This document shows, piece after piece, positions 47,973 through 57,383 of a DNA stretch of 64,000 bases. The stretch covers positions 62,001 to 126,000 of the forward strand of contig NZ_FMXQ01000012.1 in assembly GCF_900104485.1 (NCBI RefSeq). Reading direction: 5' to 3'. The notes under the pieces were generated by a model. The model was not told the DNA's origin, searched no databases, and worked only from the letters and a program-made list of their open reading frames with translations. The translations under genes were made by a program, and so were the position numbers. Source of the stretch: Bauldia litoralis (GTDB lineage Bacteria > Pseudomonadota > Alphaproteobacteria > Rhizobiales > Kaistiaceae). How positions within the stretch are numbered: the stretch's first letter is position 1; the number at the start of each line of letters is the position of its first letter.

Positions 47973-48908
47973 CTAGACGGCTTCGGTTTCCGTTTCGGAT
48001 GCCGGCCGCTCGGCCGGCTCGTCCTCGGTCACCTCTTCGAGGATCTCGGGCTCGGGATCCGGCGCGGCGCCGAGCACGCGGCAGAGACGGGCAATCGTCT
48101 CGCGCAACTCGTGACGATGGACAACCATGTCGACCATGCCGTGCTCGCGCAGATACTCTGCCCGCTGGAAGCCCTCCGGCAGCTTCTCGCGAATGGTCTG
48201 TTCGATGACCCGCGGCCCGGCGAAGCCGATCAACGCGCCGGGCTCCGCGATGTGAATGTCGCCCAGCATCGCGTAGGAGGCGGTGACGCCGCCGGTCGTC
48301 GGGTTGGTGAGGACGACGATGTAGGGCAGCTTCTCCTCGCGGAACGCCTCGACGGCGACGGTCGTGCGCGGCAACTGCATCAGCGAGAGCATGCCCTCCT
48401 GCATGCGTGCGCCACCGGACGCGGCGAAAAGGACGAAGGGCAGCCGGCGCTCCTTGGCAGTCAGCAGCGCGGTCACCACCGCCTCGCCTGCGGCCATGCC
48501 GAGGGAGCCGCCCATGAAGTTGAAGTCCTGAACCGCCGAGACGACGGGAACGGAATCGACGGCGCCGGCGCCGACCAGGACGGCGTCGGTCATGCTGGTC
48601 TTGGCCCGGGCATCCTTGAGACGGTCGGTATACCTACGCTCGTCGCGGAACTTGAGGGGATCGAGCGGCACATCCGGCGTCGGGATCGATTCCCAGGTGG
48701 CCTGATCGAAGAAATGCTCGAACCGCTGACGGCCGGTCATCCGCATGTGATAGCCGGAGCCGGGAACGACGAAATGATTGGCTTCCAGGTCGCGGTGGAA
48801 GACCATCTCGCCGGTCTCGGGACACTTGATCCAGAGATTCTCCGGCACCTCGCGCTTGGCGAGGAGGTTCCTGATCTTCGGGCGGACGACGTTGCTGATC
48901 CAGCTCAA
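47973..48908 (-). CDS. accD: acetyl-CoA carboxylase carboxyltransferase subunit beta
   Basis: AccD with AccA transfers CO2 from carboxybiotin to acetyl-CoA, making malonyl-CoA. The 311-residue protein has [15 protein letters not shown] and [10 protein letters not shown] in the catalytic crotonase-like domain. The N-terminal zinc ribbon has lost its metal ligands: only Cys29 (KCPETGEM) of the expected four cysteines remains. A Glu-rich tail ends the protein. It follows trpA by 14 bases, a conserved arrangement. Confidence 0.95.
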   Translation of the reverse strand: MSWISNVVRPKIRNLLAKREVPENLWIKCPETGEMVFHRDLEANHFVVPGSGYHMRMTGRQRFEHFFDQATWESIPTPDVPLDPLKFRDERRYTDRLKDARAKTSMTDAVLVGAGAVDSVPVVSAVQDFNFMGGSLGMAAGEAVVTALLTAKERRLPFVLFAASGGARMQEGMLSLMQLPRTTVAVEAFREEKLPYIVVLTNPTTGGVTASYAMLGDIHIAEPGALIGFAGPRVIEQTIREKLPEGFQRAEYLREHGMVDMVVHRHELRETIARLCRVLGAAPDPEPEILEEVTEDEPAERPASETETEAV

Positions 48909-48922
48909 TTTCTGTCTCTTCC

Positions 48923-49762
48923 TTACTCGGCCGCTTCGGCCCGCGCGGCGCGAACCCCGGCCGCGAGATCGGCAACCAGCGCGGTTACCGCAGGAATAGT
49001 CCTTTCCGTGGCGCCACCGGAAGCGTCGAGGCTGTCCCGCACGGCATTGACCAGCGCCGAGCCGACAACCACGCCATCCGCGGTCCGGCCGATCGCCGCC
49101 GCCTGCTCGGCGGTCCGGACGCCGAAACCGACCGCAACGGGTAATATGGTGTGCCGCTTGATCCTTGTCACCGCCTCGGCGACTTTTGCCGTATCGGGGG
49201 CGGCGGAGCCGGTCACCCCGAGGATCGAGACGTAGTAGACAAAACCCGAGGTATTGGCGAGCACCGTCGGCAGGCGACGGTCGTCGGTGGTCGGCGCGGC
49301 GAGGCGGATGAAGTTGATGCCGCGCTCCATCGCCGGGATGCAGAGTTCGTCATCGGCCTCCGGCGGCAGGTCGACGATGATCAGGCCGTCGACGCCGGCG
49401 GCCCTGGCGTCGTCGAGGAACGCCTCGTTGCCCCAGGAATAGATCGGATTGTAGTAGCCCATCAGGATGATCGGCGTTTCGCCATCCTCCTCGCGGAAGG
49501 CACGGACCAGCGCCAGCGTCTTCTTCATCGTCTGGCCGGCGCGCAGCGCCCGCTGGCCAGCGACCTGGATCGCCGGGCCGTCGGCCATCGGATCGGAAAA
49601 CGGCATGCCGAGTTCGATCAGGTCGGCACCGGCGGCCGGCAACGCCTTGACGATGCCGAGCGACGTCTCGGGGTCCGGATCGCCGGCCATCAGGAAGGTG
49701 ACCAGCGCCGGCCGGCCCTCGGCCGCGGTGGCGGCAAAACGGCGATCGATGCGGGAGGTCAT
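48923..49762 (-). CDS. trpA: tryptophan synthase alpha subunit
   Basis: TrpA cleaves indole-3-glycerol phosphate to indole, which passes through a tunnel to TrpB. The 279-residue TIM barrel has the catalytic Glu in [16 protein letters not shown], and [10 protein letters not shown] with the catalytic Asp. Its ATG overlaps the trpB stop (ATGA), so the two subunits are made in step. Confidence 0.96.
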   Translation of the reverse strand: MTSRIDRRFAATAAEGRPALVTFLMAGDPDPETSLGIVKALPAAGADLIELGMPFSDPMADGPAIQVAGQRALRAGQTMKKTLALVRAFREEDGETPIILMGYYNPIYSWGNEAFLDDARAAGVDGLIIVDLPPEADDELCIPAMERGINFIRLAAPTTDDRRLPTVLANTSGFVYYVSILGVTGSAAPDTAKVAEAVTRIKRHTILPVAVGFGVRTAEQAAAIGRTADGVVVGSALVNAVRDSLDASGGATERTIPAVTALVADLAAGVRAARAEAAE

Positions 49763-50976
49763 ATGTCCATCCCCAGCGCGGTGGCGACGGTGAAGACGTC
49801 CTTGTCGCCGCGGCCACAGAGATTCATCAGGATGATCTGATCCTTGTCCATCGTCGGGGCGAGCTTCGTGACATAGGCGAGCGCATGGGCCGGCTCCAGC
49901 GCCGGGATGATGCCTTCCAGCCGGGTCAGCATCTCGAAGGCGTCGAGCGCCTCCTTGTCGGTGGCGGGTACATAGGTGACGCGGCCGGTGTCGCGCAGCC
50001 AGGAATGCTCCGGGCCGACGCCCGGGTAATCGAGCCCGGCCGAGATCGAGTGACCTTCGAGGATCTGGCCGTCGTCGTCCTGCAGGAGGTAGGTGCGGTT
50101 GCCGTGGAGGACGCCCGGCCTGCCGCCGCTCATCGACGAGGCATGGCCGTTCTCGACGTCAAGGCCGTGGCCGCCGGCCTCTACGCCGTAGATCGCCACA
50201 TCCTTGTCATCGAGGAAGGGATGGAACAGGCCGATGGCATTGGAGCCGCCGCCGATACAGGCGACCAGCGCGTCGGGCAGCCGGCCTTCCATCGCCATCA
50301 TCTGCTCACGCGCCTCGGCGCCGATCACCGACTGGAAGTCGCGGACCATCGCCGGATAGGGGTGCGGCCCGGCGGCGGTGCCGATCAGGTAATAGGTGTC
50401 CTCGACATTGGTCACCCAGTCGCGCAGCGCCTCGTTCATTGCGTCCTTGAGGGTGCCTGCGCCGGCGGTGACGGGGACGATCTCGGCGCCGAGCAGCTTC
50501 ATGCGGAATACGTTGGGCTTCTGCCGCTCGACGTCGGTCTTGCCCATGTAGACGACGCAGGGCAGGCCGAAGCGCGCGGCGACAGTGGCGGTAGCGACGC
50601 CATGCTGGCCGGCACCGGTCTCGGCGATAATGCGGGTCTTGCCCATGCGGCGGGCGAGCAGAATCTGACCGAGGCAGTTGTTGATCTTGTGGCTGCCGGT
50701 GTGATTGAGCTCGTCGCGCTTGAAGTAGATCTTCGCGCCACCGAGTTCCGCGGTCAGCCGCTCGGCGAAATAGAGAGGGCTCGGCCGGCCGGCGTAGTGG
50801 GTGTTGAGGTTGTCGAGCTCCGCCCGATAGTCCGGGTCGGCCTTGGCCGCCTCGTAGGCGGTCTCGAGCTCAAGGATCAGCGGCATCAGCGTTTCGGCAA
50901 CGAATCGACCGCCATAGAGCCCGAAGAAGCCGCGGTCGTCAGGGCCTCCGCGCATGGTGTTGGGCAAGGCAGTCAT
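49759..50976 (-). CDS. trpB: tryptophan synthase beta subunit
   Basis: TrpB condenses indole and serine using pyridoxal phosphate. The 405-residue protein has the PLP lysine in [21 protein letters not shown], and the phosphate loop [10 protein letters not shown]. The ATG at 50976 overlaps the trpF stop as ATGA and follows AAGGAAAG. Confidence 0.97.
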   Translation of the reverse strand: MTALPNTMRGGPDDRGFFGLYGGRFVAETLMPLILELETAYEAAKADPDYRAELDNLNTHYAGRPSPLYFAERLTAELGGAKIYFKRDELNHTGSHKINNCLGQILLARRMGKTRIIAETGAGQHGVATATVAARFGLPCVVYMGKTDVERQKPNVFRMKLLGAEIVPVTAGAGTLKDAMNEALRDWVTNVEDTYYLIGTAAGPHPYPAMVRDFQSVIGAEAREQMMAMEGRLPDALVACIGGGSNAIGLFHPFLDDKDVAIYGVEAGGHGLDVENGHASSMSGGRPGVLHGNRTYLLQDDDGQILEGHSISAGLDYPGVGPEHSWLRDTGRVTYVPATDKEALDAFEMLTRLEGIIPALEPAHALAYVTKLAPTMDKDQIILMNLCGRGDKDVFTVATALGMDI

Positions 50977-51647
50977 GATGCTTTCCTTGTTGCCGCCGAC
51001 ACACTGTCGGCATTGCGGGCCGCCGCGATGAAGGCGCGGATCCTGTCTGCGTCCTTGCGGCCCGGCGCGCTCTCCACTCCAGACGAGACATCGACACCGG
51101 GAGCGTGGCTGATGCGCAGGGCCTCGCCGACATTGTCGGGATCGAGGCCGCCGGAGAGCATCCAGTCGACGCGCGGCCGAAAGCCTTCGAGCATCGTCCA
51201 GTCGAAGGACGCGCCGTTGCCGCCCGGGCGGTCGCTGCCGGCCGGCGGCTTGGCGTCGAGCAGGATGCAATCGGCCACCGACGCGTAGTCGTCCACCGCG
51301 GCCAGATCGTCCGGTGAGCGGATGCCCAGCGCTTTCATCACCTTCTGCGGAAAGCGCTTGCGGATCGCGGCAACGCGACCGACGGGCTCGGCGCCATGAA
51401 GCTGCAGCCAGTCCGGCCGGACCCGCTCGACAATCGCGGAAATCTCGGAATCGTCGAGATCGACGGTCAAGGCGACGATCTCCGCTCGGCCACGCGCGTG
51501 GTCGGCCAGCGCGGCAGCGTCCTCCATCCGCACGAAACGGGGGCTGCGGCCGAAGAAGACCAGGCCGACCATGTCGGCACCGGCATCGATCGCGTCATCC
51601 AGCGTCTCGCGGCTCGACAGGCCGCAAATCTTGACAATCAGGCTCAT
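50973..51647 (-). CDS. trpF: phosphoribosylanthranilate isomerase
   Basis: TrpF carries out the Amadori rearrangement before indole-glycerol phosphate formation. The 224-residue barrel has the catalytic Cys in [27 protein letters not shown], the catalytic Asp in LLDAKPPAG and [10 protein letters not shown]. It is first in the trpFBA-accD-folC run and lacks a clear ribosome-binding site. The gene is divergent from the aldo/keto reductase. Confidence 0.95.
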   Translation of the reverse strand: MSLIVKICGLSSRETLDDAIDAGADMVGLVFFGRSPRFVRMEDAAALADHARGRAEIVALTVDLDDSEISAIVERVRPDWLQLHGAEPVGRVAAIRKRFPQKVMKALGIRSPDDLAAVDDYASVADCILLDAKPPAGSDRPGGNGASFDWTMLEGFRPRVDWMLSGGLDPDNVGEALRISHAPGVDVSSGVESAPGRKDADRIRAFIAAARNADSVSAATRKAS

Positions 51648-51765
51648 GAGCGAGGATTTGGCATGAAAGCCGGTTAGAGTCCAATTGACATCGGGGGCGT
51701 TGTCCGGCCAGCCTAGACCCTTGCCCTCTCCTGCCCCAAAGCCCAGCCCGAAGGACCTCAAAACC

Positions 51766-52707
51766 ATGGAAACCCGCGCGCTCGGTCCGTCCGACCTGCA
51801 CCTCTCGCTGCTCGGCCTCGGCTGCAACAATTTCGGCGGTCGGATCGACCTGGCCGCGACCCGCAAGGTGATCGACAAGGCGCTCGAACTCGGCATCACC
51901 CATATCGATACCGCCGACATCTACGGCGGCCGGGGCAACTCGGAGGCCTTCATCGGCGAATGCCTCGAAGGCCGTCGCGACGAGGCGGTGCTGGCCACCA
52001 AGATCGGCAAGCCGATGAGCGACAATCCGCCGAAGAATCGCGGATCGCGCGACTATGTCGCCGCGGCGATCGAGGGCTCGCTCAAGCGTCTTCGCACCGA
52101 CCGCATCGACCTGCTCTACATGCACGAGCCCGACCCCGGCACGCCGATCGAGGAAACGCTGCGGGCGCTGGAGGAGGCGATCCAGGCCGGCAAGGTCCGC
52201 TATCTGGCGGGGTCGAACTATTCGGCGGGCGAAGTCTCCGACGCGGTCGATACGGCAAAGCGGATCGGGATCAGCGGTTTCGTGGCGACCCAGGACGACT
52301 ACAGCCTGCTTTCCCGCGGCATCGAGAGCGTCCTGCTGCCGGTGCTCGAAACCCACCGGCTCGGGCTCATTCCCTATTACCCGCTGGCAGCCGGCGCGTT
52401 GACCGGCAAGTACCGGCGCGACCAGCCGATGCCCGATGGGGCCCGGCTGAGCGCCAACGAACAGAGCGCCAACCGCTTCTTCGGCCCGGCCCGGCAGGAA
52501 ACCGTCGAGAAACTGACCGCCTTTGCCGAGGAGCGCGGCCATACGCTGCTCGAACTGGCGCTCAACTGGCTGGCGCAGCGGCCGCAGGTGGTCTCGATCA
52601 TCACCGGGGCGACGAAGCCCGAACAGCTCGAAGCCAACGTCAACGCCCTCGGCTGGAAACTGACGATGGAAGAGATGGCCGAAGTGGACCGGATCACCAA
52701 GGTCTGA
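51766..52707 (+). CDS. aldo/keto reductase
   Basis: The 313-residue NADPH-dependent reductase has the catalytic tetrad in its usual places: Asp and Tyr in HIDTADIYGGRGNSE, Lys in LATKIGKP and His in DLLYMHEPDP. GALTGKYRRDQP and the C-terminal QPVVS-like block (RPQVVSIITGATKPEQLEAN) form the cofactor site. It resembles YajO/Tas-like members. The substrate is unknown. The ATG at 51766 follows AAGGA at ten bases. Confidence 0.88.
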   Translation: METRALGPSDLHLSLLGLGCNNFGGRIDLAATRKVIDKALELGITHIDTADIYGGRGNSEAFIGECLEGRRDEAVLATKIGKPMSDNPPKNRGSRDYVAAAIEGSLKRLRTDRIDLLYMHEPDPGTPIEETLRALEEAIQAGKVRYLAGSNYSAGEVSDAVDTAKRIGISGFVATQDDYSLLSRGIESVLLPVLETHRLGLIPYYPLAAGALTGKYRRDQPMPDGARLSANEQSANRFFGPARQETVEKLTAFAEERGHTLLELALNWLAQRPQVVSIITGATKPEQLEANVNALGWKLTMEEMAEVDRITKV

Positions 52708-52724
52708 ACCGGCCGGACGGCCGG

Positions 52725-52774
52725 TGCGTCCTTCGAGGCGACGCTTCGCGGCGCACCTCAGGATGGCGGCGTGG
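52725..52774. repeat. dispersed intergenic repeat
   Basis: This 50-bp GC-rich element contains TGCG...CGCA ends around GACGCTTCGCGG, followed by CCTCAGGATGGCGGCGTGG. A diverged inverted copy lies at 33557-33608. Similar CTTCGAG...CCTCAGGATG elements are frequent between genes in this order. Confidence 0.65.
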
Positions 52775-52833
52775 GGCGTGGGACATGGGCGATGAGGCTC
52801 GTGTGGGTCAGGGCCTTTGCCTCCCACTGGCCG

Positions 52834-53625
52834 TCAGGCGGTCGCCAGGTCGTCCTCGGTCGGGGCGGCGGCGAGCGGGCTCTCGGCGCCGATGGCGTGA
52901 AGGTGCAGGCCGTCCCGGTTGAGCCAGGCGCGGGCCTGCTTGGTCTCCGGGCAAACCGACTCGACCAGGTGCCAGAAGCGGGGACCGTGGTTCATCTCGT
53001 GGAGATGGGCCACCTCGTGGGCGGCGAGATAATCGAGGACGAAGGGCGGTGCCATCACCAGCCGCCACGAGAAGGACAGCGTGCCGGTGCTTGAACAGGA
53101 GCCCCAGCGGCTGGTCTGGTCGCGCAGCCGGATCGCCGAGACGCGGACACCGAGCATCATCGCGTGGCGGGCGACGGCGCGTTCGAGATCGCGGCGCGCC
53201 TCCTTCTTCAGGTAATCGATCACCCGGCGGCGGAGATGCTCCTCGCGGCCTGCGACCAGCAGCACCGGCCCCTCGCTGCTGGCCAGCGGCGTTACGGTGC
53301 CGCGACGGTGCGGCAGGTGGCGGATCAGGTGCGGCACGGCGCGCAGCGGGATGGTGGCACCATCGACGATCGGGCGGGCCTCGGGCAGCCGGCCCATCTG
53401 GTTGATCAGCCAGCCGGCATTGCGATCGAGAAAGGCGCGGGCTTCGGCGAGGGAGCCGCGCACCGGCATGGTCAGCACCGGCGCACCGGCCGGGCTGCCG
53501 ACCCGCAGCGTGTAGTTGCGGGCGCGCGGGTGACGGCGCAGCGAAATGGCGACGACGCCGCGCTCCGTCGCGAGATCGAAATGCGTGGCGCGGGCAGTCG
53601 GCGGTTTGCGCTCGAAGAAGGCCAT
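52834..53625 (-). CDS. YgjP-like (DUF45) metal-dependent hydrolase
   Basis: The 263-residue protein has the zinc-protease-like motif AAHEVAHLHEMNHGPRFW (HE-x-x-H plus a distal His) near residue 210, preceded by SRWGSCSSTGTLSFSWRLVMAP, the hallmark of DUF45/WLM-type proteins. Function is unproven; relatives include SprT and Wss1 peptidases. An alternative TTG start at 53658 has GGAG four bases before it and would add eleven residues; I kept the ATG. Confidence 0.85.
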   Translation of the reverse strand: MAFFERKPPTARATHFDLATERGVVAISLRRHPRARNYTLRVGSPAGAPVLTMPVRGSLAEARAFLDRNAGWLINQMGRLPEARPIVDGATIPLRAVPHLIRHLPHRRGTVTPLASSEGPVLLVAGREEHLRRRVIDYLKKEARRDLERAVARHAMMLGVRVSAIRLRDQTSRWGSCSSTGTLSFSWRLVMAPPFVLDYLAAHEVAHLHEMNHGPRFWHLVESVCPETKQARAWLNRDGLHLHAIGAESPLAAAPTEDDLATA

Positions 53626-53730
53626 TGGCGGACGGGACACCCAGGGAAACCGAATCAATCAGCTCCGATCATTCTGCGCGATTTGGGCGAAAGCCGGAAT
53701 CCTCGAAAATTGTCGCGAGCCGGAGGCCGG

Positions 53731-53760
53731 AATCAAAACGGCGGGGCATGACCCCGCCGT
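53731..53760 (-). terminator. terminator downstream of the DUF2852 gene
   Basis: On the minus strand ACGGCGGGG pairs perfectly with CCCCGCCGT around a five-base loop, followed by TTTGATT. It lies 26 bases after the DUF2852 stop. Confidence 0.78.
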
Positions 53761-53785
53761 CGGCATTTTCGCATCGGTCCCGTGA

Positions 53786-54211
53786 TCAGAGATCGATCGT
53801 CTTGTCGTCGCCGTTTTTCCGCGCGGTCTCGCGATCGTGCATGAAGCGGTCGAACTCTTCCTGGTCGCGCGCCCGGCGGAGGTTGTGCATGAACGACTCG
53901 AACTCGCGACGTTCCTCCTCGAGCTTGCGGCGCTCTTCCTCGAGACGCTTCAGCTCCTGGGTGCGGTACTCGTCGAATGCGGCGTTGCCGGTGCGCGCAT
54001 AACCGCGGGCGCGGCCGCTGCAACCCCGGAACTCCGACTTGAAGTTGCGCTTCACACCCTCGAAATGCTGCTTCACCTCGGGCATGCGATCGCCCCAGAT
54101 GATGTAGGCAAGCATCGCCAGGCCAAGCGGCCAGAAGACGATGAAACCGAGGACCATCAGGAAGATGGTAAGCGGCGTCCAGGCCGGACGCAGGGCATAG
54201 GAATTGACCAT
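53786..54211 (-). CDS. DUF2852 membrane protein with coiled coil
   Basis: The 141-residue protein starts with one long hydrophobic segment (IFLMVLGFIVFWPLGLAMLAYIIW), continues with a basic linker and ends with a charged coiled coil (LKRLEEERRKLEEERREFESFM). This layout is that of DUF2852, an alphaproteobacterial family of unknown function. GGGGAGAG precedes the ATG at 54211. Confidence 0.8.
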   Translation of the reverse strand: MVNSYALRPAWTPLTIFLMVLGFIVFWPLGLAMLAYIIWGDRMPEVKQHFEGVKRNFKSEFRGCSGRARGYARTGNAAFDEYRTQELKRLEEERRKLEEERREFESFMHNLRRARDQEEFDRFMHDRETARKNGDDKTIDL

Positions 54212-54253
54212 CACTCTCCCCTGTTGCTGACGGGCTTGAGGTGGTGACGGTGA

Positions 54254-54280
54254 CGGTCCGATTCAAGAAAAATCGGACCG
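54254..54280. repeat. 10-bp hairpin between phaZ and the DUF2852 gene
   Basis: CGGTCCGATT and AATCGGACCG pair perfectly around a seven-base loop. No T-run follows on the minus strand, so it may be a 3'-end stabiliser of phaZ mRNA or a weak terminator. Confidence 0.6.
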
Positions 54281-54305
54281 GCGTCTCAGCCGGCGGTTGC
54301 GCCGA

Positions 54306-55832
54306 TCAGGCGTGCTGCTTCACCAGCGCCCTGGCCTGGGCGATCCATTTCTCGCGCGCGATCCGTCCGGGGAAGGAGAGTTTCTCCTCCAGCTTGCGCA
54401 CGTCCGCCGCCTTCAGCGCCGCGATCTCCGCGAAGGTCGTGATGCCTTCGCCATTGAGCAGTTCCTCGATCTTCGGGCCGATGCCTGAAATGTCCTGCAA
54501 GCGATCGGCGGGCGCCGCCGCTTCCTTCCCGGTTTTCCCGACCGGTTTCGCCGGGGTGGTCTTCGGGGCGCTCACGCCATTGGGGCCGTGGCCGGCGGTG
54601 CGATGGGTGGCGATGAAATCGGCGATGCGCGGCGCGATCTCGGAGCGGAATCGCGAGCCGTTGAAGACGCCGTAGTGGCCGACCTTGGGCTGGAGATAGT
54701 GCGCGCGGCGCTCGTCCGGGATCGAGGTGCAGAGATCGTGCGCGGCCCTGGTCTGGCCGACGCCGGAGATATCGTCATTCTCGCCTTCGACCGTAAAGAG
54801 CGCGACAGAGCGGATCGCCGACGGCCGGACAGGCTCGCCGCGGTGCTCCATCGTGCCTTCCGGCAGGGCGTGCCGGATGAAGACGGTATCGACGGTCTGC
54901 AGATAGAACTCGGCGGTCAGGTCCATCACGGCGAGGTATTCGTCGTAGAAGTCGCGATGCTTCTCGGCGGAATCGCCGTCGCCCTCGACGAGGTGACGGA
55001 AGAAGTCCCGATGCGCCTCGACATGGCGGTCGAGATTCATGCCGAGGAAGCCGGAGATCTGGAGGAAGCCGGGATAGACGTCGCGCATGAAACCGGGGTG
55101 CGGGAACGGCACCTTCATGATGACGTTGCGCTCGAACCATTCGAGGTCATGGGCATGGGCGAGCGTGTTGACCGCAGTCGGGCTGATGCGCGTATCGATC
55201 GGGCCGCCCATCAGGGTCATCGTCGCCGGCAGGTACTTGTCGCCGCGGCCCTCCATCACGGACACCGCCGCCAGCACCGGCACGGACGGCTGGCAGACCG
55301 CCATGATATGGGCGTCCGGACCGAGGTAGTGGAGCATCGAGATCAGGTAGTCGACATAGTCGTCGAGGTCGAAGTCACCGTCGGCGAGCGGTACCATCCG
55401 GGCGTCGATCCAGTCGGTGATGTAGACATCGTGATCGGGCAGCATGGTCTCGACCGTGCCGCGCAGCAGGGTCGCATAGTGGCCCGACATCGGCGCGACG
55501 ATCAGCAGCTTGGGCTGGTCGACGCCATTGCGGACGCCATGCTTCTCGAAATGGAGGAGGTTGCAGAAGGGGCGATTCCAGACCACCCGCTCCTGGACCG
55601 GAACGCGCTGGCCACGCACCAGGGTCGAGGGGATACCGAACTCGGGCTTGGCGTAGCGCCGGGTCGTCCGCTCGAACAGTTCCGCGCCTGCGGCGACGTT
55701 GCGGCCCCAGGGGGTGTGGCTGAGCGGGTTGAGGGGATTCCTGAAATACAGTCGCGCTGCGTCCGCGGCGGCCCGCAACGGGCTCAATGCGGCGTGGTTC
55801 ATTTCGTAAAGATGGTAATAAGGCAAAGTCAT
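54306..55832 (-). CDS. phaZ: intracellular polyhydroxyalkanoate depolymerase with C-terminal helix-hairpin-helix domain
   Basis: Residues 1-410 are a PhaZ-type depolymerase: YYHLYEMNHAALSPLRAAADA at the N-terminus, LLIVAPMSGHYATLLRGTVETMLP, the nucleophile-like Cys in AVCQPSVPVLAA and a C-terminal KVGHYGVFNGSRF with the catalytic His. It mobilises stored PHB. Unusually, after an Ala/Lys/Pro linker, the last 65 residues are a helix-hairpin-helix module (ISGIGPKIEELLNGEGI, then FPGRIAREKWIAQA), like the tail of some NuoE proteins. At 508 residues it is about 90 longer than common PhaZ. The ATG at 55832 follows AAGGGG. Confidence 0.87.
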   Translation of the reverse strand: MTLPYYHLYEMNHAALSPLRAAADAARLYFRNPLNPLSHTPWGRNVAAGAELFERTTRRYAKPEFGIPSTLVRGQRVPVQERVVWNRPFCNLLHFEKHGVRNGVDQPKLLIVAPMSGHYATLLRGTVETMLPDHDVYITDWIDARMVPLADGDFDLDDYVDYLISMLHYLGPDAHIMAVCQPSVPVLAAVSVMEGRGDKYLPATMTLMGGPIDTRISPTAVNTLAHAHDLEWFERNVIMKVPFPHPGFMRDVYPGFLQISGFLGMNLDRHVEAHRDFFRHLVEGDGDSAEKHRDFYDEYLAVMDLTAEFYLQTVDTVFIRHALPEGTMEHRGEPVRPSAIRSVALFTVEGENDDISGVGQTRAAHDLCTSIPDERRAHYLQPKVGHYGVFNGSRFRSEIAPRIADFIATHRTAGHGPNGVSAPKTTPAKPVGKTGKEAAAPADRLQDISGIGPKIEELLNGEGITTFAEIAALKAADVRKLEEKLSFPGRIAREKWIAQARALVKQHA

Positions 55833-55956
55833 GGACCCCTTCCGCGGTGGTCTCCCATGCGGCCAGTTCGTTGCTGCACTGCACAAGATATGGCCAGGTT
55901 AGGTGTCGAAGCAAGGAAAAGGTTGGTTGGCGGCGCGCCGCTGAACCTGGAAAACC

Positions 55957-57327
55957 ATGTCGGATCTGCCCCTCACGGCCAGTGACCTGACCGGCCACAG
56001 CCTGCGCCTCGAGACGCTCGTCCGGCTGCGCTGGCTGGCGGTGGTCGGCCAGACCGTGGCCGTCTTCGTGGTGCGATTCGGCCTCGGCTTTCCGCTGCCG
56101 ATGGTGTTCTGTCTCAGCCTGGTCGGCCTTTCGGCGGCGCTGAACATAGCGTTGGGGCTACGCTACCCGGCAAGCCTGCGGTTGCGCGGCGGCGCCGCGT
56201 TCTGGCTACTCGCTTACGACGTGCTCCAGCTCGGCGGCCTGCTCTTCCTGACAGGGGGGCTCGACAACCCCTTCGCCATCCTGCTGCTGGTCCCGGTCAT
56301 CGTCTCGGCGACAACGCTGGCGCCGCGACCGACCATGCTGCTCGGCCTGCTGGTGGTTGCGACGGCATCCATTCTCGTCATCGAGCACCTGCCGCTGCCA
56401 TGGTATCCGGGCGAGCGACTGACGATTCCACTGATCTATTCGGTCGGCGTGTGGTTTGCGCTGGTCTCGGCCTGCGCCTTCACCGGCACCTATGCCTTCC
56501 GGGTCACCGAGGAAGCCCGGCAGCTGGCGCGGGCCCTGAACGCGACCGAGATGGTGCTGGCGCGCGAGCATCATCTCAGTGCCCTGGACGGCCTGGCGGC
56601 GGCAGCGGCCCACGAACTCGGCACGCCACTGGCGACCATCGCCCTGGTCGCCAAGGAACTGGAGCGGGAATTGCCGCCCGACAGCCCGCATGCCGAGGAT
56701 TTCGCCCTGCTCAAGAGCCAGGCGCAGCGCTGCCGTGACATCCTCACCAAGCTGACCTCGCTCTCCAGCGAACTGGATCATCCCCATACCCGCCAGCCGC
56801 TGTCCCACCTGATCGAGGAACTGGCCGAGCCGTACCGGGAATTCGCGGTCGCGATCGCCGTGGCGGAGCCCATCGGCGCGGGAGCCGAACCGACGGGACG
56901 GCGCAACCCGGCGATCATCCAGGGGCTGGCCAACCTGATCGAGAATGCGGTCGATTTCGCTCGCGAGGAGGTGACCATCGGCACCGAATGGGACCAGACG
57001 AGCGTGACCGTCACCATCGCCGATGACGGACCCGGATTCGCGCCGGGCATTCTGGAGCGCATCGGCGAACCCTATGTGACAACGCGCGGCCGGACCGCCG
57101 ACGACCGCGCCGACCACGAGGCAGGCGGACTGGGCCTCGGACTGTTCATCGCCAAGACGATCCTGGAGCGCACGGGCGCCCGATTGACGATGGGAAACCG
57201 CGAACGGCCGGATAGCGGTGCGATCGTCAAGGTGAGCTGGCCGCGCCGGCTCTTCGACGCCGAGCCGGAGGAAAGCGGTTCACAAGCACAGGCGCCGGCT
57301 TGGCGATCCGAAAACGAGCCCCTATAA
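55957..57327 (+). CDS. regB: redox sensor histidine kinase RegB/ActS
   Basis: The 456-residue kinase has six hydrophobic helices in its N-terminal 190 residues, including the quinone-sensing heptapeptide GGLDNPF. The H-box AAAHELGTPLATI contains His219, and the redox-active Cys259 (SQAQRCRD) follows 40 residues later, the same spacing as His225/Cys265 in Rhodobacter RegB. ATP-binding motifs NLIENAVDF, DDGPGF and GLGLGLFIAK are intact. With RegA it controls respiration and redox balance genes. It is divergent from phaZ. Confidence 0.94.
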   Translation: MSDLPLTASDLTGHSLRLETLVRLRWLAVVGQTVAVFVVRFGLGFPLPMVFCLSLVGLSAALNIALGLRYPASLRLRGGAAFWLLAYDVLQLGGLLFLTGGLDNPFAILLLVPVIVSATTLAPRPTMLLGLLVVATASILVIEHLPLPWYPGERLTIPLIYSVGVWFALVSACAFTGTYAFRVTEEARQLARALNATEMVLAREHHLSALDGLAAAAAHELGTPLATIALVAKELERELPPDSPHAEDFALLKSQAQRCRDILTKLTSLSSELDHPHTRQPLSHLIEELAEPYREFAVAIAVAEPIGAGAEPTGRRNPAIIQGLANLIENAVDFAREEVTIGTEWDQTSVTVTIADDGPGFAPGILERIGEPYVTTRGRTADDRADHEAGGLGLGLFIAKTILERTGARLTMGNRERPDSGAIVKVSWPRRLFDAEPEESGSQAQAPAWRSENEPL

Positions 57328-57345
57328 CCCTTCAAAAACACGCAG

Positions 57346-57362
57346 TGCGACACTATTTCGCA
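57346..57362 (+). promoter_or_regulatory. candidate RegA-type inverted repeat upstream of regA
   Basis: TGCGA (57346-57350) and TCGCA (57358-57362) are separated by seven bases and lie 21 bases before the regA ATG. RegA sites are GC-rich inverted GCG-containing repeats of this sort; the match is short. Confidence 0.3.
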
Positions 57363-57383
57363 AGGGAGCGAGGACGGCGCCCA

